Shown here: in pieces, positions 1-8,387 of the stretch
Layout: each line of letters starts with the position of its first letter
Position numbering within the stretch: the first letter of the stretch is position 1
Source: Actinomycetes bacterium
GTDB taxonomy: Bacteria > Actinomycetota > Actinomycetes > S36-B12 > UBA10799
Length of the DNA stretch: 13,906 bases
Direction: 5' to 3'
Assembly: GCA_029779995.1 (NCBI GenBank)
Contig: JAKOZM010000314.1
Location: forward strand, 1 to 13,906
The notes under the pieces: model-generated
The model's database searches: none
What the model was told of the DNA's origin: nothing
Seen by the model: only the letters and a program-made list of their open reading frames with translations
Translations under genes and position numbers: made by a program

Positions 1-88
1 TGCTCCCAGGATAGCCGATCCTTGCCGGTAAACGTCATGGCCCCCCGTTACCCTGGGGTGACCCAGCAACGAACAGACGGGAGTCGCG

Positions 89-1672
89 ATGACCGCGGTG
101 GCGCTCGACGCGACAGCCGTACGCAACTGGATGCGAGCCAGTCAGAACGCCCTCGGTCACAGGCGGGCCGAGATCGATGCCCTCAACGTCTACCCCGTTC
201 CAGACGGGGACACGGGGACGAACATGTTCCTCACCGTCGAAGCCGCGGCCAGTGCAGCCCAGGAGATCAGCGACCCGCGACCCGAGCCGGGTCCGGTGCT
301 CGAGGCGCTCGCGCGTGGCGCGCTGCTGGGTGCGCGTGGGAATTCCGGAGTCATCCTGAGCCAGTTGCTGCGGGGGATGTCCGAAGTGCTGGGCAGCGCC
401 AGCGAACCGACGGGGGAGACGTTGGCCTTGGCTCTACAGCGAGCCAGCGACCTCGCGTACGCGGCAGTCAGCCGGCCCGTGGAGGGGACCGTGCTGACTG
501 TCTCCCGGCAGGCGGCCCTGGGTGCCGCCGCGATGTCCGGTGCTGACGTCGCGCAGGTCGCCCGGGCCGCGTCTGTGCGCGCTCATGAGGCCCTGGCGCT
601 CACTCCGACTCAGCTGCCGGCTTTGGCGGCAGCCGGTGTCGTCGACGCCGGTGGCATGGGGCTGGTCGTGGTCCTCGACTCGTTGCTGCAGGCCTTGACC
701 GGTGAGATCTCCGAGCAGGACATGCCGAGGGAGGCCATCGTGGTCCACGAGCCCGGTCCGGGGGAGGAATACGCGGGACCGCGATATGAGGTGATGTACC
801 TGCTCGACGGCGAGGACGATCGGATTGCCGCGCTGCGGGAGCGTCTCGACGCCCTCGGAGATTCGCTGGTGATCGTCGGCGGCGGCGGATTGTGGAACGT
901 CCACGTCCATACGGAAGCGATCGGGGCGGCCATTGAGGCGGGTATCGATGCCGGGCGCCCCCACCGCATCGCCGTGACGGACCTGATCGAACAGCAACGC
1001 AATCTGCCCCGGCACATCACCCGGGTGGTGGTGGCGGTGGCGCACGGCCCCGGTGTGGCCGAGTTGCTGGAGGAGTCGGGCGCGGTGGTGGTGCGGACTC
1101 CGCCCCGCGGCAGGCCCAGCACCCGTGACTTCGTGCGGGCGGTGACCTCCTGCGGCGCGCGCGAGGCCCTACTGCTGCCGTCCGACGCCGATTCCACGCC
1201 GGTGGCCAAGGCTGCTGCGGAATTCTTGCGCGATGACGACATCAGAGTGGCGGTGGTCCCCAGCCGCTCGATCGTGCAGACACTGGCTGCCGTCGCGGTG
1301 CATGACGCTGCGAGTAGCTTCGACGACGATGTGGTCACGATGGCGCGCGCATCCAGCGCCACCCGTTACGGCGGGGTGACCGTCGCCAGCAAGGAAGCCA
1401 TCACCACGGCGGGCCGCTGCCAGGTCGGTGACGTCCTCGGCCTGGTCGATGGCGACATCGTCGAGATCGGTGCCGACGTGACCGCGGTCTGCCAGCGGGT
1501 GATCGAGAGGATGAGTAGCAGTACCAGCGAACTCGTCACGCTGGTGACCGGCCTGGACTGCCCCCCAGATCTCGTGCCAGCGGTGGCCGCTCACCTCCAG
1601 TCGGCACTCGTCGACCTCGAAGTGGTGGCCGGCGGCCAGCCGTACTGGCCTGTGATCATCGGCGTGGAATAG
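89..1672 (+). CDS. DAK2 (DhaL)-domain protein, FakA-like
   Basis: The 527-residue protein starts with a DhaL/DAK2 nucleotide-binding domain (about residues 8-205). The metal and ATP motif PDGDTGTNM is at 38-46, with Asp39 and Asp41 as likely Mg ligands, followed by GARGNSGVILSQ near 81-92 and DAGGMGLV near 187. The remaining ~300 residues resemble the C-terminal part of FakA-type proteins. In Firmicutes, FakA is the ATP-binding subunit of fatty acid kinase and acts with an acyl-binding FakB (DegV family); whether this homologue does the same is inference. Length is close to FakA (about 550). ATG at 89 follows a GGGAG-like ribosome site. A possible -10 (TACCCT, 49-54) lies upstream with no convincing -35. 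recG begins 1 bp after the stop, as expected for the conserved DAK2-recG pairing. A dihydroxyacetone kinase role is less likely because the DhaK and DhaM partners are absent here. Confidence 0.93.
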   Translation: MTAVALDATAVRNWMRASQNALGHRRAEIDALNVYPVPDGDTGTNMFLTVEAAASAAQEISDPRPEPGPVLEALARGALLGARGNSGVILSQLLRGMSEVLGSASEPTGETLALALQRASDLAYAAVSRPVEGTVLTVSRQAALGAAAMSGADVAQVARAASVRAHEALALTPTQLPALAAAGVVDAGGMGLVVVLDSLLQALTGEISEQDMPREAIVVHEPGPGEEYAGPRYEVMYLLDGEDDRIAALRERLDALGDSLVIVGGGGLWNVHVHTEAIGAAIEAGIDAGRPHRIAVTDLIEQQRNLPRHITRVVVAVAHGPGVAELLEESGAVVVRTPPRGRPSTRDFVRAVTSCGAREALLLPSDADSTPVAKAAAEFLRDDDIRVAVVPSRSIVQTLAAVAVHDAASSFDDDVVTMARASSATRYGGVTVASKEAITTAGRCQVGDVLGLVDGDIVEIGADVTAVCQRVIERMSSSTSELVTLVTGLDCPPDLVPAVAAHLQSALVDLEVVAGGQPYWPVIIGVE

Positions 1673-1673
1673 C

Positions 1674-3824
1674 GTGGCGGGCCTTTCCACATCGTTGGCC
1701 GAGGTCCTCGGTGGCGGCAGTGCCAAAACACTGCGGACATCGCACGGCGTCGTGACGTGCGAAGACCTGCTGTGGGTGTTTCCCCGCAGGTATCAGGACA
1801 TGTCCACCCTGACTGATATCGCCGCCTTACAGGTGGACGATGTCGCGACCGTCCTGGCGCGCGTGAAGACCGCTGTCATCAAGAACACGCGCAAGGGGCA
1901 GATGCTCGAGGTGGTCATCACCGACGGCCACAGCGACCTGCACCTGGCCTTCTTCCGCGGGTTGCGGGGGTTCGTGGCCCGACTGCCACCCGGTCGCGTC
2001 GGCCTGTTCAGCGGCAAGGTCGGGATGTTCAAGGGCAATCTGCAGCTGGCCCACCCGCAGTTCACCATGGCACCGTCGGAGGGCAGCACCGACATCGAGG
2101 ACCTGCAGGCGTTCCTGGCCACCATCACGCCGATCTACCCGGCGACGGCCACCGTCCCCACGTGGCGGGTGGACCGGGCGATGCGTATGGTGCTCGACGC
2201 GGTCGACCTCACCGACGATCCGCTCGACGAGCAGATCCGAGACCGACGTGGCCTGCTCGGCCAGCAGGAGGCGTTGCGCTGCATCCACCGCCCCGAGCAC
2301 ATCGACCAGACGCGAGCGGGTCTGGCCCGTTGCACGTACGAGGAGGCGTTTGTCCTGCAGACGATCTTGGCGATGCGCCGGCGGGCGGCCTCCGCACGAC
2401 CGGCCACTGCCCGGACCGGGACGGCAGGGGGGTTGGCCGACGTCATCCTCGAACGACTGTCATTCACGCTCACGCAAGGGCAGCAGGACGCCATCGCGGC
2501 GATTCGAACGGACTTGGCGGCCCCGACGCCCATGCAGCGGCTGCTGCACGGTGAAGTCGGAGCAGGAAAGACGCTGGTGGCGCTGCTGGCCATGGCCACT
2601 GTGGTCGACAGTGGCGGGCAGGCGGTGCTGCTGGCGCCCACCGAGACGCTGGCGCAGCAGCACTTCACCGGCATCACGGCCATGCTTGGGGAGTTTGCGC
2701 AGGCGGGCATGCTGGCCGGTGACCCGCGGGGCACTCAGGTTGTGCTGCTGACCGGCTCCCAGAACAGCGCGACCCGCAAGGATGCCCTGCTGAAGATCAT
2801 GAGCGGACAGGCTGGGATCGCCATCGGTACCCACGCTCTGCTCAACGACAAGGTGCAGTTCGCCGACCTGGGGCTGGTCGTCGTCGATGAGCAGCACCGG
2901 TTCGGCGTGGAGCAACGCGCGGCCCTGCTCGAGCGCGGCGCCCAGGACATCCGGCCGCATCTGCTGGTGATGACGGCCACCCCCATTCCCCGGACGGTGG
3001 CCATGACGGTCTTCGGCGATCTTGACGTCACCACGCTCAAGGAACTCCCGCAAGGTCGTGCCGGCACCAGCACGTTCGTCGTGGACGAGTCCCGGGCACC
3101 GCGCCACGCCGAGCGGATGTGGCAGCGGGTGGTGGAGGAGGTTCGGCAGGGGCGCAAGGTCTATGTGGTGTGCCCGCGGATCGGTGACGAGGAGCGAGGC
3201 GCCGACACGCAGCCGGAGACGACGCGGGGGGTGCTGCTCACCGCGCAGGCCCTCGCGGACAAGGAACTGTCGACGGTGCGGGTGGGCCTCATGCACGGGC
3301 GCATGCCGTCGGCGGAGAAGACCGATGCCATGCGCCGCTTTGCCGCGCCGGCCACGGACGCCGACGCCCTCGACGTGCTCGTGGCCACCAGCGTGATCGA
3401 GGTGGGAGTGGACGTGCCGGCGGCGTCCATGATGATCGTGCTCGATGCCGAATCCTTCGGGCTGTCGCAGTTGCACCAGTTGCGTGGCCGGGTGGGCCGG
3501 GGCAGCGCACCCGGACTGTGCCTGCTGGCCACCCGCAACCCGGCGGCGCGCGCGCGTCTGGAACAGGTCGCGGGCACGACCAACGGTTTCGACCTCGCGC
3601 GGGTGGACCTGCAGACCCGCAAGGAGGGTGATGTGCTCGGCACCGCGCAGTCCGGCCGGCTCACCTCGCTACGGCTGCTGCGGGTGGTCCGCGACGAGCA
3701 GATCATCGAGCAGGCGCGGGCAGATGTGGCCGATCTCTTCGAACGCGATCCGGAACTGCGCGAGCATAGGGCGCTGCGGGCCATGGTCAACCGGTGGCAG
3801 TCCGAGTACGTGGAGAAGTCGTGA
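1674..3824 (+). CDS. recG: ATP-dependent DNA helicase RecG
   Basis: RecG is a superfamily 2 translocase that reverses stalled replication forks and processes branched DNA and R-loops. The 716-residue product has the N-terminal wedge/OB region (about 20-260) and then the two helicase lobes. Visible motifs are Walker A GEVGAGKT (293-300), the RecG-specific DEQH box (405-408, in VVDEQHRFGVEQR), motif III TATPIPRT (434-441) and motif VI QLRGRVGRG (602-610). Walker A varies slightly from the common GDVGSGKT. Length is a little under the mycobacterial protein (about 737). The GTG start lies 1 bp after the DAK2 gene stop, so translational coupling is likely. The last codons overlap rsmD in a GTGA junction. 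Confidence 0.97.
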   Translation: MAGLSTSLAEVLGGGSAKTLRTSHGVVTCEDLLWVFPRRYQDMSTLTDIAALQVDDVATVLARVKTAVIKNTRKGQMLEVVITDGHSDLHLAFFRGLRGFVARLPPGRVGLFSGKVGMFKGNLQLAHPQFTMAPSEGSTDIEDLQAFLATITPIYPATATVPTWRVDRAMRMVLDAVDLTDDPLDEQIRDRRGLLGQQEALRCIHRPEHIDQTRAGLARCTYEEAFVLQTILAMRRRAASARPATARTGTAGGLADVILERLSFTLTQGQQDAIAAIRTDLAAPTPMQRLLHGEVGAGKTLVALLAMATVVDSGGQAVLLAPTETLAQQHFTGITAMLGEFAQAGMLAGDPRGTQVVLLTGSQNSATRKDALLKIMSGQAGIAIGTHALLNDKVQFADLGLVVVDEQHRFGVEQRAALLERGAQDIRPHLLVMTATPIPRTVAMTVFGDLDVTTLKELPQGRAGTSTFVVDESRAPRHAERMWQRVVEEVRQGRKVYVVCPRIGDEERGADTQPETTRGVLLTAQALADKELSTVRVGLMHGRMPSAEKTDAMRRFAAPATDADALDVLVATSVIEVGVDVPAASMMIVLDAESFGLSQLHQLRGRVGRGSAPGLCLLATRNPAARARLEQVAGTTNGFDLARVDLQTRKEGDVLGTAQSGRLTSLRLLRVVRDEQIIEQARADVADLFERDPELREHRALRAMVNRWQSEYVEKS

Positions 3825-4387
3825 CGCGGATCGTGGCGGGAACCGCGCGGGGACGACGGCTGCAGGTGCCGCCGCAGGTGACCCGACCGACCTCTGACCG
3901 GGTCCGGGAGGCGCTGTTCTCGTCCTTGGACGCACTCGACGCGGTGCGGGGGGCGCAGGTGCTCGATCTGTTCGCCGGGTCGGGAGCGTTAGGCCTCGAG
4001 GCGTTGTCCCGCGGTGCGCAGCGGGCCACGCTGGTGGACAGTGCCCCAGTGGCCGCCGCCACCATGACCGCGAACATCGCCGCCGTGGGACTACCGGGAG
4101 CCGAGGTCCGCAAGATGACCTGCGCTACCTTTCTGCGCGGTCCTGTTCATGCCTACGATCTCGTCTTCCTCGATCCGCCCTACGATCTGGCGACCACGCA
4201 GGTCGGCGCGTTGGTGAGTAGCCTGACGTTGGGCTGGCTCGCCCCCGAGGCCCTGGTCGTGGTGGAGCGCGGACCGCGTGGCACCGACCTGACGTGGCCG
4301 GCAGGATTCGGAAAGACGTGGCAGCGCCGCTTCGGAGACACTCATCTGCTGCGTGCCGTTTGGTACGGTCACGATCAGATCCCCTAG
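3821..4387 (+). CDS. rsmD: 16S rRNA (guanine(966)-N2)-methyltransferase RsmD
   Basis: RsmD methylates N2 of G966 in 16S rRNA of the small subunit using S-adenosylmethionine. The 188-residue product begins [13 protein letters not shown], the usual family N-terminus. It has the SAM-binding motif [15 protein letters not shown] (DLFAGSG at 49-55) and the catalytic DPPY motif (118-121) in the sequence [11 protein letters not shown] chose GTG 3821 because its G and TG overlap the recG stop (GTGA), a GGAGAAG ribosome site sits just before it, and the family N-terminus starts there. An in-frame GTG at 3794 would add nine residues that fit poorly. Co-transcription with recG and coaD is very likely. 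Confidence 0.95.
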   Translation: MTRIVAGTARGRRLQVPPQVTRPTSDRVREALFSSLDALDAVRGAQVLDLFAGSGALGLEALSRGAQRATLVDSAPVAAATMTANIAAVGLPGAEVRKMTCATFLRGPVHAYDLVFLDPPYDLATTQVGALVSSLTLGWLAPEALVVVERGPRGTDLTWPAGFGKTWQRRFGDTHLLRAVWYGHDQIP

Positions 4388-4404
4388 CCCACACCCAAGG
4401 AGCA

Positions 4405-4890
4405 ATGGTGCGCAGAGCGGTTTGCCCAGGGTCGTTCGACCCCGTGACCAACGGCCATCTCGACATCGTGCAGCGTGCCAGCAACATCTTCGACGAGGTG
4501 GTGGTGGCGGTCCTCATCAACAAGAAGAAGCAGGGGATGTTCAGCGTGGAGGAGCGCATCGAACTCCTCGGCGAGGTCACCGCCGGCCTGCCCAACGTCC
4601 GGGTGGACTCCTTCCACGGCCTACTGGTCGACTTCTGCAAGGAGCGCGAGATCCAGGCGATCGTGAAGGGCCTGCGGGCCGTCAGCGACTTCGACTACGA
4701 GTTGCAGATGGCGCAGATGAACTACAAGTTGTCCGGAGTGGACACCGTGTTCATCTCCACGAACCCGCTCTACTCCTACCTGTCGAGCAGCCTCATCAAG
4801 GAGGTCGCGACCTACGGTGGCGACGTTTCGACGCTGCTCCCCGGCGTGGTGAACGACCGTTTGCTCGAGCGCGTGTCTAATAGGGGGTGA
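4405..4890 (+). CDS. coaD: Phosphopantetheine adenylyltransferase CoaD
   Basis: CoaD transfers AMP from ATP to 4'-phosphopantetheine to make dephospho-CoA, the penultimate step of coenzyme A synthesis in the cytosol. The 161-residue product matches the family length. It carries the nucleotidyltransferase signature [13 protein letters not shown] with TxGH at 15-18, KGLR (88-91) for substrate binding, and the C-terminal SSSLIKEVA motif (127-135). AAGGAG (4397-4402) precedes two adjacent in-frame starts, ATG 4405 and GTG 4408. GTG has the better spacing (5 nt against 2), so the true start may be one codon later. The gene follows rsmD by 17 bp. A 5-bp hairpin (GGGTG, loop AACG, CACCC; 4885-4898) encloses its stop codon. 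Confidence 0.97.
   Translation: MVRRAVCPGSFDPVTNGHLDIVQRASNIFDEVVVAVLINKKKQGMFSVEERIELLGEVTAGLPNVRVDSFHGLLVDFCKEREIQAIVKGLRAVSDFDYELQMAQMNYKLSGVDTVFISTNPLYSYLSSSLIKEVATYGGDVSTLLPGVVNDRLLERVSNRG
4876..4881 (+). promoter_or_regulatory. Possible -10 element for sepIVA
   Basis: TCTAAT matches TATAAT at five of six positions and lies within the last codons of coaD, about 40 nt before the sepIVA start. No good -35 is visible at 16-19 bp. The block after it, AGGGGGTG, nearly repeats the sequence after the -10-like element before ftsY. It could give sepIVA a promoter of its own inside the operon. This is inference from motif shape only. Confidence 0.28.
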
Positions 4891-4921
4891 ACGCACCCAC
4901 CACACGTCATGGGAGGCCCGC

Positions 4922-5623
4922 ATGGAGGTCTACGAACGGCTCGACGATCTTGTCGACCTGATCGAGGGTGCCCGGGGAGTGCCGCTGTCCGACTCGTGTG
5001 TGGTGAACCGCACCATCACCTTGGAACTGCTCGACGCCGTGCGTGCCCTGATGCCGGCGTCGCTGCGGGACGCCGCAACCATCCTCGCCGACCGCGATGA
5101 TGTCCTCGAAGACGCCCAGCGGGAGGCCGAGTCCCAGGTGACGGCCGCGCGCGAAGAGGCTGAAGCCCTCATGACACGCGCGCAGAGTGAGGCGACGGCT
5201 CTCGTGGCCTCCGCCCAGGCGCAGGCCGACGAGCTGCGTGGTCAGGGCCGCGCGGACGCTGAACAGACGATCGAGCGGGCACGGCTGGAAGCGGAGCGGA
5301 TGGTCGGCGCCGACATCGTGCGGGTGGAGGCCGAACGGCAGGCTCGCGCGATCACCCAGCACGCCGAAGCCGACGCCTCCCGGGTGCGGGCAGAGGCCGA
5401 CATCTACGTCGACAAGCGACTGGCCCACCTCGAGGACACACTGCGTTCGGCATTGGATCAGGTCGGTCGGGGTCGTCGGCGGGCGAACGCATCGGCGGCC
5501 GCCCCCGAGCCGACACCGAGCCCAACCACACCGGCGCCAGCCGCCGACGGTGGGTTCTACGACTTCGCCCAGGACCCGGAGGTGGCCGGCGACCTGGTCG
5601 GTGGCCGGCGCCGCGGCCGCTGA
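4922..5623 (+). CDS. sepIVA: SepIVA-like DivIVA-family septation protein
   Basis: The 233-residue product resembles mycobacterial SepIVA (Rv2927c, about 245 residues), an essential septum-associated coiled-coil protein. From memory, the shared features are the N-terminal LDDL(x)n ARGVP..CVV segment (about 8-30) and the late block ADIYVDKRLAHLE followed by a GRGRRR basic patch. The middle (about 50-165) is an Ala/Glu/Arg-rich coiled coil with no membrane segment. A Pro/Ala/Thr linker (about 190-208) leads to an acidic-aromatic tail and a basic end, GGRRRGR. That proline-rich tail seems longer than in Mycobacterium. GGGAGG (4911-4916) lies 5 nt before ATG 4922. Sitting directly before the DUF177 gene and rnc reproduces the mycobacterial order. 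A role in septation or cell-wall synthesis is inferred from homology. Confidence 0.85.
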   Translation: MEVYERLDDLVDLIEGARGVPLSDSCVVNRTITLELLDAVRALMPASLRDAATILADRDDVLEDAQREAESQVTAAREEAEALMTRAQSEATALVASAQAQADELRGQGRADAEQTIERARLEAERMVGADIVRVEAERQARAITQHAEADASRVRAEADIYVDKRLAHLEDTLRSALDQVGRGRRRANASAAAPEPTPSPTTPAPAADGGFYDFAQDPEVAGDLVGGRRRGR

Positions 5624-5635
5624 GGGGCTCAGGGG

Positions 5636-5653
5636 GCGGACCTGGCAGTCCGC
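5636..5653 (+). terminator. Hairpin after sepIVA, candidate terminator
   Basis: GCGGAC, a 6-nt loop CTGGCA, and GTCCGC form a perfect 6-bp GC-rich stem 12 bp after the sepIVA stop. No T-tract follows, which is common for actinobacterial terminators but makes the call uncertain. Its position between two packed gene groups supports a transcription boundary. Confidence 0.42.
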
Positions 5654-5740
5654 GCGGAGACGGCGTCTTGCTACCGTGGAACCAGGCGTGAGTGCCCCGG
5701 GCCCACGTGTGCCCTCCAACGACCAGATCAAGGAACGACG

Positions 5741-6310
5741 ATGACGACGACTGCCGGTGCGCCGTTTGTCGTCGACGTGCGTGCGCTGATCGGTAAGCCG
5801 GGCGCCTACGAGCGCATCGCGCTGACCGAGGCTGCTGGTCCGGACGTCCGCACGGACATCGTCGCGGTGCCCGAGGATCAGCCTGTCACCGTGGAGGTGA
5901 TGCTGGAGTCGGTGCAGGAGGGGATCCTGGTCACGGGCCGGGCCGCCACTGTGGGTCGTGCCGAATGCAGTCGCTGCCTGGATCCCGTCGAGGTCGACCT
6001 GACCGCTGACCTGCAGGAATTGTATGCGTGGAGCGCTGCTGAGGCGGAGGTTGACGAACTCGGCGAACTCGGACCGCATCTGGACGGGGACCTGCTGGAC
6101 CTGCGTCCCGCGGTCCGCGACGACCTGCTGCTGGATTCGCCGATCGCTCCGCTGTGCTCGGTGGACTGCCCCGGTCTGTGCCCGCAGTGCGGCGTCAAGT
6201 TCGCCGACTCCCCGGAACACACCCACGAGACCTCAGATCCGCGGTGGGCCGCGTTGTCCACCCTCAAAGACGACCTGCTTGACCAGCAGGCTGATATCAA
6301 GGAGAACTAA
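5741..6310 (+). CDS. DUF177 (YceD-like) family protein
   Basis: The 189-residue product belongs to the DUF177/YceD family, which is typically encoded directly before rpmF. E. coli YceD and plant relatives have been linked to 23S rRNA accumulation; the biochemical role here is unknown. Visible features are a CSRC pair (76-79, in the family motif [12 protein letters not shown]), an acidic middle, and a second cysteine cluster at 139, 143, 147 and 150 ([14 protein letters not shown]) that probably binds a metal. The end, [14 protein letters not shown], is also family-like. ATG 5741 follows AAGGAAC (5730-5736). The rpmF start codon comes immediately after the stop. A TACCGT hexamer (5672-5677) could be a -10, but no -35 was found. 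Confidence 0.9.
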   Translation: MTTTAGAPFVVDVRALIGKPGAYERIALTEAAGPDVRTDIVAVPEDQPVTVEVMLESVQEGILVTGRAATVGRAECSRCLDPVEVDLTADLQELYAWSAAEAEVDELGELGPHLDGDLLDLRPAVRDDLLLDSPIAPLCSVDCPGLCPQCGVKFADSPEHTHETSDPRWAALSTLKDDLLDQQADIKEN

Positions 6311-6484
6311 GTGGCCGTCCCGAAGCGCAAGATGTCGCGCAGCAACACCCGTTCCCGTCGCGCGCAGTGGAAGACCTCGGCTCCCACCCTGGCCACCTGC
6401 AAGCAGTGCGGCACCCAGAAGCCCCCGCACATCGCGTGTCCGAACTGCGGCACCTACGCCAAGCGTCGCGTCCTCGACGTCTGA
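6311..6484 (+). CDS. rpmF: 50S ribosomal protein L32
   Basis: The 57-residue protein begins [19 protein letters not shown], the diagnostic bL32 N-terminus, and is rich in Lys and Arg. Two CxxC pairs (Cys30/33 and Cys43/46) mark the zinc-binding form of L32. The GTG start follows AAGGAG (6299-6304) by 6 nt and abuts the stop of the DUF177 gene with no gap, so the two are almost certainly co-translated. In many bacteria plsX follows rpmF; here rnc follows after 13 bp. Confidence 0.97.
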   Translation: MAVPKRKMSRSNTRSRRAQWKTSAPTLATCKQCGTQKPPHIACPNCGTYAKRRVLDV

Positions 6485-6497
6485 GTCGCACCGATTA

Positions 6498-7202
6498 GTG
6501 ACTGGTAACGGGGACCTCGCCGACCTGGTGTTGCGCCTCGGCCTGCCCAGTGAGCCGGCGCAACTGCACCTGGCTATGGTGCATCGCTCGTTCTCCTATG
6601 AGAATGGCCGGGTCCCGACCAACGAGCGGTTGGAGTTCCTCGGCGACTCGGTCCTCGGCGTCGTGATCACGGACTACCTGTACACGACCTACCCCGAGCT
6701 GCCCGAGGGGCAGTTGGCGAAGATGCGCTCGGCCATCGTGAACGCCCAAGCGCTCGCCCAGATCTCCCGAGAGTTGCATGTGGGCGACTTCCTGTACCTT
6801 GGCCGGGGGGAGCAGACCACCGGTGGCCGAGAGAAGGCCTCGATCCTGGCCGACGCCATGGAGGCCATCATCGGCGCGGTCTACCTGGATTTCGGGTTGG
6901 CCGGTGCACGCGACTTCATCTTGCACCGCTTCGCCGGGCTCATCGAGGGTGTCTCTCACCTCGGTGCCGGCCTGGATTGGAAGACCAGCCTGCAGGAACT
7001 GGTGGCGCAGCTCGGCGTCGGCCCCGCGGAGTACGAGGTGATCGGGGAGGGCCCCGATCATGCGCGGATGTTCACCGCACGCGTGAAACTGGCTAGCGGC
7101 TTCTTTGGGGAGGGCACCGGCCGGACCAAGAAGCAGGCCGAGCAGTTGGCCGCGGAGGCGGCTTTCACCCAGCTGCAGGGCACACCGCCAACCGATGCCT
7201 GA
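6498..7202 (+). CDS. rnc: Ribonuclease III
   Basis: RNase III cleaves double-stranded RNA, releasing rRNA precursors and processing structured transcripts. The 234-residue product has the signature [12 protein letters not shown] (42-53), with Glu43, Glu46 and Asp50 matching E. coli Glu38, Glu41 and Asp45. The second metal cluster is in ILADAMEA (Asp119 and Glu122, matching Asp114 and Glu117). A linker [11 protein letters not shown] leads to a C-terminal dsRNA-binding domain (about 160-230, with a [16 protein letters not shown] end). GTG 6498 gives the expected N-terminal length, but no clear ribosome site precedes it, so translation may depend on coupling to rpmF. The final 8 bp overlap mutM. 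Confidence 0.95.
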   Translation: MTGNGDLADLVLRLGLPSEPAQLHLAMVHRSFSYENGRVPTNERLEFLGDSVLGVVITDYLYTTYPELPEGQLAKMRSAIVNAQALAQISRELHVGDFLYLGRGEQTTGGREKASILADAMEAIIGAVYLDFGLAGARDFILHRFAGLIEGVSHLGAGLDWKTSLQELVAQLGVGPAEYEVIGEGPDHARMFTARVKLASGFFGEGTGRTKKQAEQLAAEAAFTQLQGTPPTDA

Positions 7203-8040
7203 ACTGCCCGAAGTTGAGGTGGTACGGCGGGGGCTGCAGTACTGGACGGCGGGGCGCGAGATCGTGCGGGTCGACGTCCGGCATCCCCGGGCGACCCGGC
7301 GCCATGCTGCGGGACCAGCCGATTTCGCGGCACAGCTGCGCGGTCAACGCCTGGGCGAGGTGCAGCGGCGAGGGAAGTTCCTTTGGTGGCCGCTTGGCGA
7401 AACCGCGCTGGTCGGCCACCTTGGGATGTCCGGTCAGTTCCGCATTGACGGGGACGCCGGGGTGCACACCCGGATCCGCTTCGACCTCGACAGGCCCTTG
7501 CTGTTCGACGACCAGCGGACCTTCGGAGGCATGTGGGTCGATCCGCTGATCGATGGCACTCCGGTCGCATTGGCCGGGATCGCAGAGGACCCCTTCTCGC
7601 CGGCTTTCGACCCGGCGCGCGTCGTGGCGCTGATCCGGTCCCGGCGAGCCCCGGTCAAGGCCCTGCTGCTCGATCAGGGCGTCGTCTCGGGCATCGGCAA
7701 TATCTACGCGGACGAGGCGCTGTGGATCGCGCGAGTTCACTGGGCGACGCCCGCAGCGGCACTGAGCGCTCGCAAGACGCGGCAGGTCCTCGAAGCGGCC
7801 AGGGAGGTGATGGCACGCTCCATCGAGGCCGGCGGGACCTCCTTCGACCGCCTATACGTCAATGTGAACGGGTCGAGTGGTTACTTCCAGCGGGAGCTGT
7901 TTGCCTATGGTCAGGAAGGGCTGCCCTGCGCCCGGTGTGGCACGGCGATCATTCGCGAGAGGTTCGCCAACAGGTCCTCCTTCCGCTGCCCCCGCTGCCA
8001 ACGGCTTCCCCGCGGAACGGCGCGAGCTGGGTCGGCCTGA
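7195..8040 (+). CDS. mutM: Formamidopyrimidine-DNA glycosylase (MutM/Fpg)
   Basis: MutM removes 8-oxoguanine and formamidopyrimidines from DNA and nicks the abasic site by beta,delta-elimination. The 281-residue product starts [10 protein letters not shown], in which Pro2 is the nucleophile and Glu3 the acid. Other landmarks are catalytic Lys61 in RRGKF, HLGMSG with Met78, and QRTFGG with Arg108 and Phe110 for intercalation opposite the lesion. The H2TH region is [21 protein letters not shown] (about 157-177), and the zinc finger uses Cys245, 248, 265 and 268. All catalytic residues are present. ATG 7195 is set by the MPELPE terminus and overlaps the rnc stop by 8 bp. No clear terminator follows; the noncoding repeat array begins 46 bp downstream. 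Confidence 0.97.
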   Translation: MPELPEVEVVRRGLQYWTAGREIVRVDVRHPRATRRHAAGPADFAAQLRGQRLGEVQRRGKFLWWPLGETALVGHLGMSGQFRIDGDAGVHTRIRFDLDRPLLFDDQRTFGGMWVDPLIDGTPVALAGIAEDPFSPAFDPARVVALIRSRRAPVKALLLDQGVVSGIGNIYADEALWIARVHWATPAAALSARKTRQVLEAAREVMARSIEAGGTSFDRLYVNVNGSSGYFQRELFAYGQEGLPCARCGTAIIRERFANRSSFRCPRCQRLPRGTARAGSA

Positions 8041-8086
8041 GGGGGTTCGGGGCTATCCGGAAGGGCGCGACGAGTTGCGTGGCGAC

Positions 8087-8236
8087 CTGGCGCCGCCGCT
8101 TCGTCGACCGTCAGCGGTTCGTCAGTTTGGGCCGCTGGCACGGCCGACCGGGGCCCTGGACGCAGGTGCTGCAAATGGGCACTCGTTGCTGCGACACGCC
8201 GTACGAATTCGCACCTTGTGCTCAACCACTGCCGGT
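8087..8236. repeat. Tandem repeat copy 1 (150 bp)
   Basis: This is the first of three tandem direct repeats beginning CTGGCGCCGCCGC and ending CACTGCCGGT. It differs from copy 2 by five substitutions and one indel. Short hairpins visible in it are ACCG/CGGT (8107-8118), GGCCG/CGGCC with a 6-nt loop (8130-8145), and a bulged GCAGGTGC / GCAC..CTGC structure (8162-8192). A GCAC-CTT-GTGC stem lies near the end. The preceding bases 8041-8086, between the mutM stop and this copy, hold nothing I recognise. Confidence 0.9.
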
Positions 8237-8387
8237 CTGGCGCCGCCGCTTCGTCGACCGTCCAGCGGTTCGTCAGTTTGGGCCGCTGGCACGGCCGAGC
8301 GGGGCCCTGGGCGCAGGTGCTGCAAATGGGCACTCATTGCTGCGACACGCCGTACGATTTCGCACCTTGTGCCCAACCACTGCCGGT
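8237..8387. repeat. Tandem repeat copy 2 (151 bp)
   Basis: This copy is about 96% identical to copy 1 and directly adjoins it. The single inserted C lies in the loop of the ACCG/CGGT hairpin (8257-8269), leaving the stem intact. Because the insertion changes the reading frame between copies, the repeat is most likely noncoding. Confidence 0.9.

Noticed and set aside
8..38. Possible divergent minus-strand promoter (TATCCT with ATGACG 19 bp upstream), perhaps for a leftward rpmB
   Set aside because: The hexamers are weak, the spacer is long, and no start of a leftward gene is inside the window.
3794..3820. Upstream GTG start for rsmD adding nine residues
   Set aside because: The GTGA overlap at 3821 with a ribosome site and the family N-terminus [13 protein letters not shown] favour the later start.
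7911..8333. Minus-strand open frame (140 codons) across the mutM end and the repeats
   Set aside because: It overlaps mutM, has no recognisable domain, and its frame changes between repeat copies because of the 1-bp indel; long shadow frames are expected at this GC content.
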